Positions 1-8,538 of a stretch of DNA of 64,000 nucleotides are shown here, piece after piece. The position numbers and the translations under genes are program-made. Within the stretch, counting starts at the first letter, position 1; every line of letters begins with the position of its first letter. The stretch comes from Pelomonas sp. BJYL3 (GTDB taxonomy: Bacteria; Pseudomonadota; Gammaproteobacteria; Burkholderiales; Burkholderiaceae_C): contig NZ_JANZKX010000002.1 of assembly GCF_027257975.1 (NCBI RefSeq), positions 682,001 to 746,000 of the forward strand, given 5' to 3'. Below the pieces are notes generated by a model that did not search any database, was not told the DNA's origin, and was given only the letters and a program-made list of their open reading frames with translations.

Positions 1-370
1 GGCCGGCGCCCTGCTCGCGCAGCGGGATGCTGGCCTCCAGCAGGGCCTCGTGCTGGGCCAGCTGGGCCGTGGCGCGGGCCTCGCGGTAGCGGTTGACCAG
101 CCGCCCCAGCAGCAGCTGCAGCTGCGCCTCGCTGAGGCGGGCCACGCGCAGGCCCCCGGGCGGCAGCTGGCGCGGGTCGTTCTGGCGCAGGACCTCGCTG
201 GCCTGCTGCAGCTGAGCGCCTTCGAGCGCCGGCGGAGGCGCTACGCTGGGCTGCGCCTGCAGGGCGAGCATGGCCAGCAGCAGGGGCAGCCCCAGGCCCA
301 GGAACAGCATCAGCCAGAGGGTGCGGCGCAGCAGGCGGCCGAGCTGGGTACGTCGGGGGAGGGCGGTCAT
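1..370 (-). CDS. N-terminal part of a membrane-anchored protein, gene runs off the window
   Basis: Read on the minus strand from an ATG at 370, 123 codons stay open to the window edge. The product starts with a basic stretch (MTALPRRTQLGRLLRR) followed by one hydrophobic segment at about residues 17-38, so it is either exported or anchored in the inner membrane. The following part is rich in Gln, Leu and Ala and looks helical (for example ARATAQLAQHEALLEAS). No family is recognised from the visible piece. It is divergent from the SNF2 helicase gene, whose likely start lies about 60 bases away. The calling rests on the continuous frame, the plausible signal or anchor, and normal codon use. Confidence 0.6.
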   Translation of the reverse strand, partial: MTALPRRTQLGRLLRRTLWLMLFLGLGLPLLLAMLALQAQPSVAPPPALEGAQLQQASEVLRQNDPRQLPPGGLRVARLSEAQLQLLLGRLVNRYREARATAQLAQHEALLEASIPLREQGAG

Positions 371-431
371 GGGCGCCAGTCTGCCACCTCGCCGGCAGGC
401 CACCCGAAAGCCAGGCCCGGCGCTGGCGACA

Positions 432-2798
432 ATGCCGCCCATGCCCGCCTTCGTTCCGCCTCCCGTGCCCATGCTGCGTCCGCTGCTGCGCCTGCAGACC
501 CTGGACCGCGGCGATGGCCTGCTGGGCCTGCGGCCGCACGGGCGCCTGGGGCCGCGCGGCGCGCCGCTGAGCCTGATGCAGCTCTTCCTGGTGGACGCGG
601 CCGGGGGGCCGCCCTGGCCCTGCCCGCCCGAAGGCCAGGCCGGACCGCATGGGCCCTGGCTCCAGCAGCTCCTGGCCCTGGGCGCCCAGCCCCTGCGTGC
701 CGATCACCTGCAATGGCGCCAGCCGCCCGCCGCCGCGCCCGGCCGGGCCTGGACGCTGCTGCTGGAGGAGGACTTCGGCGATTTCGTCACCGATGTCCTC
801 CCCCGCCTGGCCGCCGAGGGCTGGGTGGTGGAGCGCCTGCCCGGCTTCGCCCATGAGCCCCAGCCGGTCAGCGCCTGGCATCTGGGGCTCAGCGCCGAAG
901 GGGCCGGGGTCTCCGAGGCCGTGCCGCGCCTCGGCGCGCCCCGCCAGCGCGGCTCCTGGCTGCTGAGCCTGGGCCTGGAGGTGCAGGGCGAGCGCCTGGA
1001 CCTGGCACCGCTCATGGCCAATCTGCTGCGCCGTGACAAGCGCTGGCTGGACGCCGTGGCGCTGGAGGCCATCGAGGACGACGACGTCATCTTCCTGCGC
1101 GCCCCCGGCGGGCGGCGCTTCCATACCCCGGCGGCGCCGCTGAAGCAGCTGATGCGCCATCTGCTGAGCCTGGTCACGCCGCGCCAGCTGGATGGCAAGG
1201 GGCCGCTGCGCCTGTCCGAGTGGCAGGCGCAGCAGCTGGCCCTGTTTGACGAGGACCGGGGCCGCTGGCAGTTCCATGGCCAGCAGGCGCTGGACGGGCT
1301 GGTGGCGCGGCTGCGCGAGGCGGGCCGGCCGGCGCCGGTGCTGCATCCCGAGGGCCTGGGCCTGCGCCTGCGCGACTACCAGCTGCAGGGCCTGGCCTGG
1401 CTGCAGTACCTCGGTCAGCACGGCCTGGGCGGCATCCTGGCTGACGACATGGGCCTGGGCAAGACCGCCCAGACCCTGGCGCATCTGTGGCTGGAGAAGC
1501 AGTCCGGGCGCCTTGCGCAGGGCGCGCTGCTGGTCCTGCCCACCAGCCTGCTGTTCAACTGGGCGCAGGAGGCGGCCCGCGTCTGCCCCGGGCTGCGCGT
1601 GGCCACCTGGCACGGCGCGCCGCGCGGCCAGGCCCTGCCCGATTGCGACTTGCTGCTGTGCAGCTACGGCCTGGTCTGGCGGGACCTGCGGGTGCTGTCC
1701 GGCCGGGACTGGGACTGGCTGGTGCTGGACGAAGGCCAGGCGGTCAAGAACCCCGCCTCGCGCACCGCCCGGGCTCTGCGCCGCCTGCCTTCGCGCCAGC
1801 GCCTGGTGCTGAGCGGCACGCCGCTGGAAAACCATCTGGGCGAGCTGTGGGCGCATTTCGACTTCCTGCTGCCCGGCTTCCTGGGCGATGCCCGGGGTTT
1901 CTCCCGCCACTGGCGCAAGCCCATCGAGGAGGGTGGGGACGGCCGCCGGGCGCGCTGGCTGGCCGCCCGGGTCCGGCCCTTCATGCTGCGCCGCCTCAAG
2001 GAAGAGGTGGCGCCGGAGCTGCCCCCGCTGACCGAGCTGCGCACCCTGCTGACGCTGCCCCTGCCCCAGCGCCAGCTCTACGAGGGCGTGCGGGTCGCGG
2101 CCGACCACATGGTGCGGCGCATCCTGGCCCGCCAGGGGCTGGAGGGGGGCCTGATCTCGGTGCTGGACGCCATGCTGCGCCTGCGCCAGCTGTGCTGCGA
2201 TCCCAGCCTGATCGAGGAGGTGCCGGCCCGGCTGGGCGAGGGTGTGAAGCTGGCCTGGTTGCGCGAGCACCTGCCCGACCTGCTGCGGCAGGGGCGCCGG
2301 GTGCTGGTGTTCTCGCAGTTCGCCCGCATGTTGGACCTGGTGGAGGCCCTGCTGACGGAGCTGAAGCTTCCGGCCCTGCGCCTCAGCGGGGAGACCCCCG
2401 AACGCCAGCGCGGCGAGCGTGTGGCCCGTTTTCAGGCTTGTGAGTGCCCACTCATGCTCTTGAGCCTGAAGGCCGGAGGTGTCGGCCTGAACCTGACGGC
2501 CGCGGACACCGTCATCCACCTGGATCCCTGGTGGAACCCGGCCGTGCAGGCGCAGGCCAGCGCGCGGGCCCATCGCATCGGGCAGGACAAGCCGGTCTTC
2601 GTGCACCAGCTGCTGGTGCAGGGCAGCATCGAGGAGCGCATCCTGGCCCTGCAGGCGCGCAAGAAGGCGCTGGCGGATGGGGTGATGGGGGTGGACGGGG
2701 CCGCCGAGCTGCTGAAGTTCAGCGCGGCCGACCTTGAGGGCTTGCTGGCGCCGCTGCCGGCCCTTGAGGAGGGGGAGGACGAGCCGGAAGGGGCCTAG
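432..2798 (+). CDS. SNF2-family DEAD/DEAH-box helicase
   Basis: This is a 788-aa SWI/SNF2-type ATPase that would translocate on double-stranded DNA. The N-terminal 300 residues are a variable bacterial extension. The ATPase core follows: DMGLGKT Walker A near residues 339-345, DEGQ in place of the DEAH box near 433-436, then SGTPLEN, and in the second lobe SLKAGGVGLNL and ARAHRIGQ, the SNF2 motifs V and VI. The frame is open from 270, but the first 54 codons overlap the divergent gene's 5' end and look non-coding, so an ATG at 432 is chosen (441 and 471 are also possible). No SWIM zinc finger was seen. The cellular target cannot be inferred. Confidence 0.9.
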   Translation: MPPMPAFVPPPVPMLRPLLRLQTLDRGDGLLGLRPHGRLGPRGAPLSLMQLFLVDAAGGPPWPCPPEGQAGPHGPWLQQLLALGAQPLRADHLQWRQPPAAAPGRAWTLLLEEDFGDFVTDVLPRLAAEGWVVERLPGFAHEPQPVSAWHLGLSAEGAGVSEAVPRLGAPRQRGSWLLSLGLEVQGERLDLAPLMANLLRRDKRWLDAVALEAIEDDDVIFLRAPGGRRFHTPAAPLKQLMRHLLSLVTPRQLDGKGPLRLSEWQAQQLALFDEDRGRWQFHGQQALDGLVARLREAGRPAPVLHPEGLGLRLRDYQLQGLAWLQYLGQHGLGGILADDMGLGKTAQTLAHLWLEKQSGRLAQGALLVLPTSLLFNWAQEAARVCPGLRVATWHGAPRGQALPDCDLLLCSYGLVWRDLRVLSGRDWDWLVLDEGQAVKNPASRTARALRRLPSRQRLVLSGTPLENHLGELWAHFDFLLPGFLGDARGFSRHWRKPIEEGGDGRRARWLAARVRPFMLRRLKEEVAPELPPLTELRTLLTLPLPQRQLYEGVRVAADHMVRRILARQGLEGGLISVLDAMLRLRQLCCDPSLIEEVPARLGEGVKLAWLREHLPDLLRQGRRVLVFSQFARMLDLVEALLTELKLPALRLSGETPERQRGERVARFQACECPLMLLSLKAGGVGLNLTAADTVIHLDPWWNPAVQAQASARAHRIGQDKPVFVHQLLVQGSIEERILALQARKKALADGVMGVDGAAELLKFSAADLEGLLAPLPALEEGEDEPEGA

Positions 2799-2865
2799 CG
2801 GACCGTGCGTCTGAGGCACCCGCCGCCAGGACGGGCAGCGCTCCGGGCGCCACCCAGACATGCAA

Positions 2866-2886
2866 AGAGCGCCTCGTGGGCGCTCT
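2866..2886 (-). terminator. Intrinsic terminator downstream of the 53-aa gene
   Basis: A perfect 8-bp inverted repeat (AGAGCGCC and GGCGCTCT) with a 5-base loop lies 33 bases beyond the stop of the minus-strand small gene. On that strand it is followed by a short T-rich run (TTTGC). The helicase gene converges from the other side, so the hairpin may serve both. Confidence 0.55.
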
Positions 2887-2919
2887 GTGGTGGATGGGGC
2901 CGGCTGGGCCCCGGTGCGA

Positions 2920-3081
2920 TCAGCGCTTGCGGTCGAAGCGCATCGCGCGGGCCAGGCTGCGGCGGTCGGTGCCCAGGCTGGCGGTCTCGAAGGCTTCGTG
3001 CTTGCGGCCCTTGTCGGTGTTCCATTCGGTCATGGGCACGCGACGGTTCTGGGCTTCGGTACGGTGTTGCGACTTCATCAT
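2920..3081 (-). CDS. Small basic hypothetical protein, 53 aa
   Basis: The protein begins MMKSQHRTEAQNRR and ends ARAMRFDRKR. It is hydrophilic and strongly charged, with many Arg and Lys, and has no signal peptide or membrane segment. The ATG at 3081 is chosen because an AGAGGAAAGG ribosome-binding site lies just upstream. The open frame continues further upstream to 3333 but there it reads through intergenic-looking sequence. A terminator follows the stop, so it is probably a single-gene unit. The composition would suit a nucleic-acid- or ribosome-associated small protein, which is inference only. No family is recognised. Confidence 0.65.
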   Translation of the reverse strand: MMKSQHRTEAQNRRVPMTEWNTDKGRKHEAFETASLGTDRRSLARAMRFDRKR

Positions 3082-3295
3082 GGCGACTGGCCTTTCCTCT
3101 TGCTGGACCCCATCAAGCGGGTCTTGAGGGGCACAACGGGGTGGGCAGACAGGCGGTTGACAGCGCCGGCAAACTTTTTTCACGTTCCAGCCTGCCGCCC
3201 GGGTTCGCCCCGGGAACCGCCGGCCCGTCGTGCGACTACAACGGGAGGGCTGTCCCTTCCGGCTGTCCCCTTCTTTGTCGCTAAGCTTGCCCGCC

Positions 3296-3661
3296 ATGTC
3301 CTCCTCGCTCGCCCAACGCCAACCGCCGCCCACCCTGGTCGCCTGCCTGTGCGCGGCCTGGTGTCGCCTCTGCGACAGCTACCGCGAGACCTTTGCCCAG
3401 CTGCGCGAGCAGCACCCTGGCGCCCGTTTCATCTGGGTGGACATCGAGGACGATGCCGAACTGGTGGGCGAGCTGGACGTCGAGACCTTCCCGACCCTGG
3501 TCGTGGGCGTGGGCGAGCAGCTGCGCTTCTGCGGCCCGGTGACGCCCCAGCTGAGCACCGCCCAGCGCCTGCTGGAGACGGTGCTCGCCCCCGATGCCGC
3601 CGCGGCCGCCGCCGGGCCTGACGCCCAGGCCCTGCTGTCCCGCCTGCAGCACAGCTGCTGA
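3296..3661 (+). CDS. Thioredoxin-like protein
   Basis: This is a 121-aa cytoplasmic thioredoxin-fold protein. The active-site motif is W22-C23-R-L-C26, and the core continues with FIWVDIEDDAELVGELDVETFPTLVV, including the cis-Pro segment (FPTLVV) typical of the fold. It probably acts in thiol-disulfide exchange. The atypical CRLC pair sets it apart from classical WCGPC thioredoxins. The ATG at 3296 is preferred over the in-frame ATG at 3230, which would add 22 residues of unlikely sequence. It precedes the M17 aminopeptidase gene by about 80 bases on the same strand, so the two may be co-transcribed. Confidence 0.85.
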   Translation: MSSSLAQRQPPPTLVACLCAAWCRLCDSYRETFAQLREQHPGARFIWVDIEDDAELVGELDVETFPTLVVGVGEQLRFCGPVTPQLSTAQRLLETVLAPDAAAAAAGPDAQALLSRLQHSC

Positions 3662-3740
3662 CGCTGCCCGCCCCTGACCCCCGGCAGGGGCGGCCCCGCG
3701 CGGTGACAATCGCGCCACCCACACCAAAGAATTCACAGCC

Positions 3741-5117
3741 ATGACCGTTCAACTCAAGAGCGCCGCGTCGCGCGCCACGCCCATCGTCGTGCTCGATGCA
3801 GCGAGCTTCCAGGCCCTGAAGTCCAAGCTGCCCAAGCCCACGCAGAACTGGCTGGCCGCCATCGGATTCACGGCGCGCCCGGACAGCCACGCGCTCGTGC
3901 CTGGCGCCGACGGCAAGATCGAGAAGGTGCTGGCCGGCGTGGCCAGCGTGGCCTCGCCCTACGTGCTGTCGGCCCTGCCCATGGCGCTGCCCGAGGGCTC
4001 CTATGTGCTGTCGGACGAAGGGCTGGCCGTCGCGCCGGAGCAGGCCGCGCTCTCCTGGGAGCTGGGCAGCTACCACTTCGACGTCTACAAGGCCCGCCCC
4101 CGTGCCAGCGCCACCCTGCTGCTGAAGCCGGGCATCGAGGCCGAACGCGGCCTGGCCACCGCCACCGCGATCTGCGCGGCCCGCGACCTGATCAACACCC
4201 CGGCCGAGCACATGGGCCCGGCCGAGCTGGCCGCCGCTGCACAGGTGCTGGCCAAGCAGCATGGCGCCAAGTTCAAGCAGATCGTCGGTGAGGACCTGCT
4301 GAAGAAAGGCTTCCCGGCCGTGCATGCCGTGGGCCGCGCCAGCGTGCGCGCGCCGCGCCTGATCGAGCTGAACTGGGGCAAGGCCAAGGATCCGCTGGTC
4401 AGCCTGGTGGGCAAGGGCGTCTGCTTCGACACCGGCGGCCTGGACCTCAAGACCCCCGAGGGCATGCGCCAGATGAAGAAGGACATGGGCGGCGCCGCCA
4501 ACGCCATCGCCCTGGCCGGTCTGATCATGACCCTGAAGCTGCCGGTGCGCCTGCAGCTGCTGATCCCTGCGGTGGAGAACGCCGTGGCGGGCAATGCCTA
4601 CCGTCCGGGCGACATCATCAAGACCCGCAAGGGCATCCAGATCGAGATCGGCAACACCGACGCCGAAGGCCGCGTGATCCTCTCCGACGCCCTGGCCTAC
4701 GCCAGCGAAGGCAAGCCCGAGCTGATCATCGACCTGGCCACGCTCACCGGCGCGGCCCGCGTGGCCCTGGGTCCGCAGCTGCCGGCCCTGTTCGCCAAGC
4801 ACATGGACACCGCCCGCGAGCTGGTGGACCTGGGCCTGAAGATCGACGATCCCGTCTGGCACATGCCCCTGTGGGCGCCCTACCAGCAGGGCATCCAGTC
4901 CAGCCTGGGCGACATCGTCAACACCGGCCCCAATCCCATGGCCGGCGCCATCAACGCGGCCCTGTTCCTGGAGTACTTCATCGAGCCGCTGCAGGACTGG
5001 CTGCACCTGGACATCTACGGCTCCAATGCCAAGTCCCTGCCCGGCCGGCCCGAGGGCGGCGAGGCCCAGGGTATCCGCACCCTGCTGGCCTACCTGGAAG
5101 AGCGCTTCGGCGGCTGA
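3741..5117 (+). CDS. M17 (leucyl) aminopeptidase family protein
   Basis: This 458-aa cytoplasmic metallopeptidase would remove N-terminal residues from peptides using two bound metal ions. The catalytic C-terminal domain shows GKGVCFDTGG from residue 224 and the family signature NTDAEGR at residues 305-311, followed by LSDALAYAS. The N-terminal domain is shorter than in Escherichia coli PepA, closer to the PepB-like branch. The start is the ATG at 3741, reached through a purine-rich leader. An intrinsic terminator follows the stop, so transcription ends here. Confidence 0.93.
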   Translation: MTVQLKSAASRATPIVVLDAASFQALKSKLPKPTQNWLAAIGFTARPDSHALVPGADGKIEKVLAGVASVASPYVLSALPMALPEGSYVLSDEGLAVAPEQAALSWELGSYHFDVYKARPRASATLLLKPGIEAERGLATATAICAARDLINTPAEHMGPAELAAAAQVLAKQHGAKFKQIVGEDLLKKGFPAVHAVGRASVRAPRLIELNWGKAKDPLVSLVGKGVCFDTGGLDLKTPEGMRQMKKDMGGAANAIALAGLIMTLKLPVRLQLLIPAVENAVAGNAYRPGDIIKTRKGIQIEIGNTDAEGRVILSDALAYASEGKPELIIDLATLTGAARVALGPQLPALFAKHMDTARELVDLGLKIDDPVWHMPLWAPYQQGIQSSLGDIVNTGPNPMAGAINAALFLEYFIEPLQDWLHLDIYGSNAKSLPGRPEGGEAQGIRTLLAYLEERFGG

Positions 5118-5142
5118 GCGCGGCCGAGCGCCACCTGCACGA

Positions 5143-5166
5143 GGGCCCGCCTTGGCGGGCCTTTTT
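5143..5166 (+). terminator. Intrinsic terminator after the aminopeptidase gene
   Basis: GGCCCGCC and GGCGGGCC form a perfect stem around a two-base centre, followed directly by five T residues. It lies about 25 bases after the aminopeptidase stop, between convergent genes. Confidence 0.85.
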
Positions 5167-5176
5167 CATCCTTGGC

Positions 5177-6829
5177 TCATGCGCGCTGCTGCAGCATCCA
5201 GCTGGCGATGCGCTCCGCGATCATCAGCGTCGGCGCATTGGTGTTGCCGCTGGTGATGGTGGGCATGAGGCTGGCGTCGGCCACGCGCAGGCCCGCCACG
5301 CCGCGCACGCGGCCTTGCGGGTCGGTCACGGCCAGCGGGTCCTCGGCGCGGCCCATCTTGCAGGTGCCCACGGGGTGGAAGATGGTGGTGGCGATCTCGC
5401 CAGCCAGGCGGGTGAGCTCCTCGTCGCTCTCGTAGGCCGGGCCGGGCTTCACCTCGCGCGGCTGGAAGGGGGCGAGCGCGGGCTGGGCCACGATGCGCCG
5501 GGTCAGGCGCAGGCTCTTCGCGGCGATGCGGCGGTCCCCTTCGGTGCTGAAGTAATTGGGCGCGATGGCGGGCGGCTGGTCCGGATCGCCGCTGCGGATG
5601 TTGACGCTGCCGCGGCTGCCTGGATTCAGGTTGCACACGCTGGCCGTGAAGGCGTTGAAGCGGTGCAGTGGCTCGCCGAAGGCATCCAGGGACAGCGGCT
5701 GCACGTGGTACTCCAGGTCCGGCCAGCGCAGCTGCGGCGAAGAGCGGGTGAAGGCGCCCAGCTGCGAGGGCGCCATGCTCATGGGGCCGCTGCGCGACCA
5801 CAGGTACTGCAGGCCGATGCCCAGCTTGCCCCACCAGTGCGCCGCCTGCGTGTTGAGCGTGCGCGTGCCCTCCACGGCATAGACGGCCCGGATCTGCAGG
5901 TGGTCCTGCAGATTCTGGCCGACCCCGGGCAGGTCCTGCTGCACCGCAATGCCCAGGGATTGCAGCAGCGCTGCCGGCCCCAGGCCCGAGCACTGCAGGA
6001 TCTGCGGCGAGCCGATGGCGCCCGCGGCCAGCACCAGCTCACCGCCCGGCGCCAGGCGCACCTGCTCCATGCCGTGGGACGTGCGCACCTCGGCGCCTTC
6101 GCAGCGCAAGGCGCCTGACTCGTCGCGGCGCAGCTTCAGCCGGTGCACCGTGGCGCCGGTCCAGAGCTCGAAATTGGGACGGCCCAGGCAGGTCGGGCGC
6201 AGAAAGGCCTTGGCGGCGTTCCAGCGCAGGCCACCGCGCTGGCTGACCTCGAAATAGCCCACGCCTTCGTTGCTGCCGCCGTTGAAATCCTCGGTGCGCG
6301 GAATGCCGGCCTGCTCGGCTGCGGCGGCGAAGGCGTCCAGGATGTCCCAGCGCAGGCGCTGCTTCTCCACCCGCCATTCGCCGCGGTGGCCATGCAGGGC
6401 GCGGAAGGCCTCGTCAGCGCTGCCCTTCGCGTCGAGGCGCCAGTGGTCCTCGTGCTGCTTGAAGAGAGGCAAGACCTGACCCCAGGACCAGGCGTCCTCG
6501 CCGGTGAGCGCCGCCCAGTGCTCGTAGTCGCGGGACTGGCCGCGCATGTAGATCATGCCGTTGATGCTGGAGCTGCCCCCCAGCACCTTGCCGCGCGGGT
6601 AGCGCAGCTGCCGGCCGTTGAGCCCGGGTTCGGCCTCGGTGTTGTAGAGCCAGTCGGTGCGCGGGTTGCCGATGCAGTGCAGGTAGCCGACGGGGATGTG
6701 GATCCAGTGGTAGTCGTCCTTGCCGCCGGCCTCCAGCAGCAGCACGCGCTTGCTCGGGTCGGCGCTCAGGCGGTTGGCCAGCAGGCAGCCGGCGGTGCCG
6801 GCACCGACGACGATGGTGTCAAAGTCCAT
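5177..6829 (-). CDS. GMC-family FAD-dependent oxidoreductase (choline dehydrogenase-like)
   Basis: This 550-aa protein carries the glucose-methanol-choline oxidoreductase features: the ADP-binding motif VVGAGTAG at residues 7-14, the PRGKVLGGSSSING signature near residues 80-95, and a C-terminal active site with HPVGTCKMG (His485) and SGNTNAPT (Asn529). It would oxidise an alcohol, with electrons passing to FAD and then to an acceptor. The true substrate is unknown; similarity to BetA alone does not show choline. It is the last gene of a run with the nitronate monooxygenase (21-base gap) and MarC-like gene. Confidence 0.9.
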   Translation of the reverse strand: MDFDTIVVGAGTAGCLLANRLSADPSKRVLLLEAGGKDDYHWIHIPVGYLHCIGNPRTDWLYNTEAEPGLNGRQLRYPRGKVLGGSSSINGMIYMRGQSRDYEHWAALTGEDAWSWGQVLPLFKQHEDHWRLDAKGSADEAFRALHGHRGEWRVEKQRLRWDILDAFAAAAEQAGIPRTEDFNGGSNEGVGYFEVSQRGGLRWNAAKAFLRPTCLGRPNFELWTGATVHRLKLRRDESGALRCEGAEVRTSHGMEQVRLAPGGELVLAAGAIGSPQILQCSGLGPAALLQSLGIAVQQDLPGVGQNLQDHLQIRAVYAVEGTRTLNTQAAHWWGKLGIGLQYLWSRSGPMSMAPSQLGAFTRSSPQLRWPDLEYHVQPLSLDAFGEPLHRFNAFTASVCNLNPGSRGSVNIRSGDPDQPPAIAPNYFSTEGDRRIAAKSLRLTRRIVAQPALAPFQPREVKPGPAYESDEELTRLAGEIATTIFHPVGTCKMGRAEDPLAVTDPQGRVRGVAGLRVADASLMPTITSGNTNAPTLMIAERIASWMLQQRA

Positions 6830-6850
6830 GGGCTTGATTTCTCCAGGGGG

Positions 6851-7885
6851 TCAAGCCCAGCCAGCGGCCAGCTCACGGACCAGTTGGGCCGCGGGCTTGG
6901 TGCGGGCCAGTGGGAGGGCCTGACCGGCCCAGAGACTCATGTAATCGGCCCGGCCCTGGGCGGCGCCGGCCTGGCGCAGTGGGCGGCTCAGTGCATTCGG
7001 GATGGGGAAGTCCGGCAGCGGTGCGTCGGCCATCTCGCGGGTGAAGGCGTTGGCCAGGCCGCGGGCCTCGCGGCCCGAGAAGGCGCGGGTGAGCGTGGAG
7101 TCGGCATCGCGCGCCTGCAGCAGGGCCTCGCGGTAGGCGGGCGACAGCGGGCATTCCTCGGCCAGCAGGAAGGCCGTGCCCACCGCGGCGGCCGTGGCGC
7201 CGAGCGCGCGGGCGGCGGCCATGCCGCGGGCATCGGCAATGCCGCCGGCGGCGATCACCGGCACGTAGAGCGCATCCACCAGCTGAGGCACCAGGGCCAT
7301 CGTGCCGATCAGCGCGCCTTCGGGCCGGCCCAGAAAGCCTCCGCGATGGCCGCCTGCCTCGCAGCCCTGGGCCACGACGGCGTGCACGCCGCTGTCCTGC
7401 AGCTGCAGGGCTTCGCTGACTTGCGTCGCCGTGCCGAGCACGACCCGGCCCTCGTCGCGCAGGGCCTGGACGAGTGCGGGCCCGGGATCGCCCATGGCAA
7501 AGCTCACCACGGCCGGCTGCAGCTCGCGCACCACGGCCAGCTGGGCCTCGAAGTCCTCCTCGCAGGCGGCGGGCAGCTCGGGCACGGGCAGGCCCAGGGC
7601 CTGGGCATGCGGCGCGAGGCGCTGGCGGTAGGCCTCGACCCGCGCGCTGTCGATGCTCCAGGGCTGCGGGCAGAAGAGGTTGATGCCGAAGGGCTTGTCG
7701 CTGCGGGCGCGGATGTCGGCCACCACGGTGCGGATGCGCGCCGGGCTCAGGTAGGCCGCGCCCAGCTGACCCAGGCCGCCGGCCTCGCTGACGGCCGCCA
7801 CCAGGGCCGCGCTGGCGGCCTCTCCGGCCATGGGCGCCATCAGCACGGGCGTGGGGATGCCCAGCTTCTGCAGAAAGCTCTTCAT
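6851..7885 (-). CDS. Nitronate monooxygenase (2-nitropropane dioxygenase family)
   Basis: This is a 344-aa FMN-dependent TIM-barrel enzyme that oxidises alkyl nitronates. Family features include the N-terminal PVLMAPMAG, the AQGCEAGGHRG phosphate/FMN loop, PVIAAGGIADARG, and ALGATAAAVGTAFL. The ATG at 7885 is chosen because AAAGGA lies just upstream and the protein then starts exactly where the family does (MKSFLQKLGIPTPVLMAPM). The much longer open frame upstream overlaps the MarC-like gene and is not real. It probably shares a transcript with the flanking MarC-like and GMC genes. Confidence 0.92.
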   Translation of the reverse strand: MKSFLQKLGIPTPVLMAPMAGEAASAALVAAVSEAGGLGQLGAAYLSPARIRTVVADIRARSDKPFGINLFCPQPWSIDSARVEAYRQRLAPHAQALGLPVPELPAACEEDFEAQLAVVRELQPAVVSFAMGDPGPALVQALRDEGRVVLGTATQVSEALQLQDSGVHAVVAQGCEAGGHRGGFLGRPEGALIGTMALVPQLVDALYVPVIAAGGIADARGMAAARALGATAAAVGTAFLLAEECPLSPAYREALLQARDADSTLTRAFSGREARGLANAFTREMADAPLPDFPIPNALSRPLRQAGAAQGRADYMSLWAGQALPLARTKPAAQLVRELAAGWA

Positions 7886-7896
7886 GACCGGTCCTT

Positions 7897-8538
7897 TCAG
7901 TTGGACAGGTGTGAGGCCAGCACCGGGAAGAGCTTGACCAGGCCGTCCTGGAGCAGCTCCACGGCCAGTGCGGCCAGGATCAGGCCCATCAGCCGGGTCA
8001 TGATGTTGATGCCGGTCTGGCCCAGCACGCGGGCGATGCGGCCGGACGCTGAGAAGACGAGGTAGGTCACCAGGCCCACCACCACGCCATAGCCCACCAG
8101 CACGCCCAGCTCCCACCAGTGCCGGGTCTTGTCCGCGTAGATCACCATGGTGGAGATGGTGGCCGGGCCGGTCAGCAGCGGAATGGTCAGCGGCACGACG
8201 GCGATGCTGGCGCCGCTGCTGAGCTTGGCCTCGCCTTCGCTGAGGTCCTCGGGCCGGCTTTCGGCGGGGCGGGCATTGAGCATCTGCAGCGCGCTGATCA
8301 GCAGCAGCACGCCGCCGCCCACCTGGAAGCTGGCCAGCGAGATGTTGAAGAAGTCCAGCACCTTGAGCCCGGCCAGCGCGCTGATGGAGATCACCAGGAA
8401 GGCCGTGAGCGAGCTGACGCGCACCGTGTGCCGGCGCTGCTCGGCGCCCTGGTCCTGGGTGAAGTGGATGAAGAAGGGCACCACGCCGATCGGGTTGACG
8501 ATGGCCAGCAGGGCGATCAGGGGCTTGACGATGTCCAT
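7897..8538 (-). CDS. MarC/UPF0056 family integral membrane protein
   Basis: A 213-aa inner-membrane protein with about six hydrophobic segments. It shows the family's conserved blocks: LLAIVNPIGVVPFF near the N terminus, SLASFQVGGGVLLL, VVPLTIPLLTGPATI and a final NIMTRLMGLILAALAVE. The function of the family is not established; the link to multiple antibiotic resistance is historical. The ATG at 8538 is the family start (MDIVKPLIALLAIVNP). An earlier in-frame ATG adds 33 arginine-rich residues and overlaps the upstream gene, whose last 22 bases already overlap this start. Confidence 0.9.
   Translation of the reverse strand: MDIVKPLIALLAIVNPIGVVPFFIHFTQDQGAEQRRHTVRVSSLTAFLVISISALAGLKVLDFFNISLASFQVGGGVLLLISALQMLNARPAESRPEDLSEGEAKLSSGASIAVVPLTIPLLTGPATISTMVIYADKTRHWWELGVLVGYGVVVGLVTYLVFSASGRIARVLGQTGINIMTRLMGLILAALAVELLQDGLVKLFPVLASHLSN

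Noticed and set aside
3157-3186. TTGACA as a promoter for the thioredoxin-like gene
   Set aside because: The -35 match is perfect, but no acceptable -10 hexamer lies at 16-18 bases.
3429-5006. 525-codon open frame on the minus strand
   Set aside because: Antisense shadow of the M17 aminopeptidase gene.
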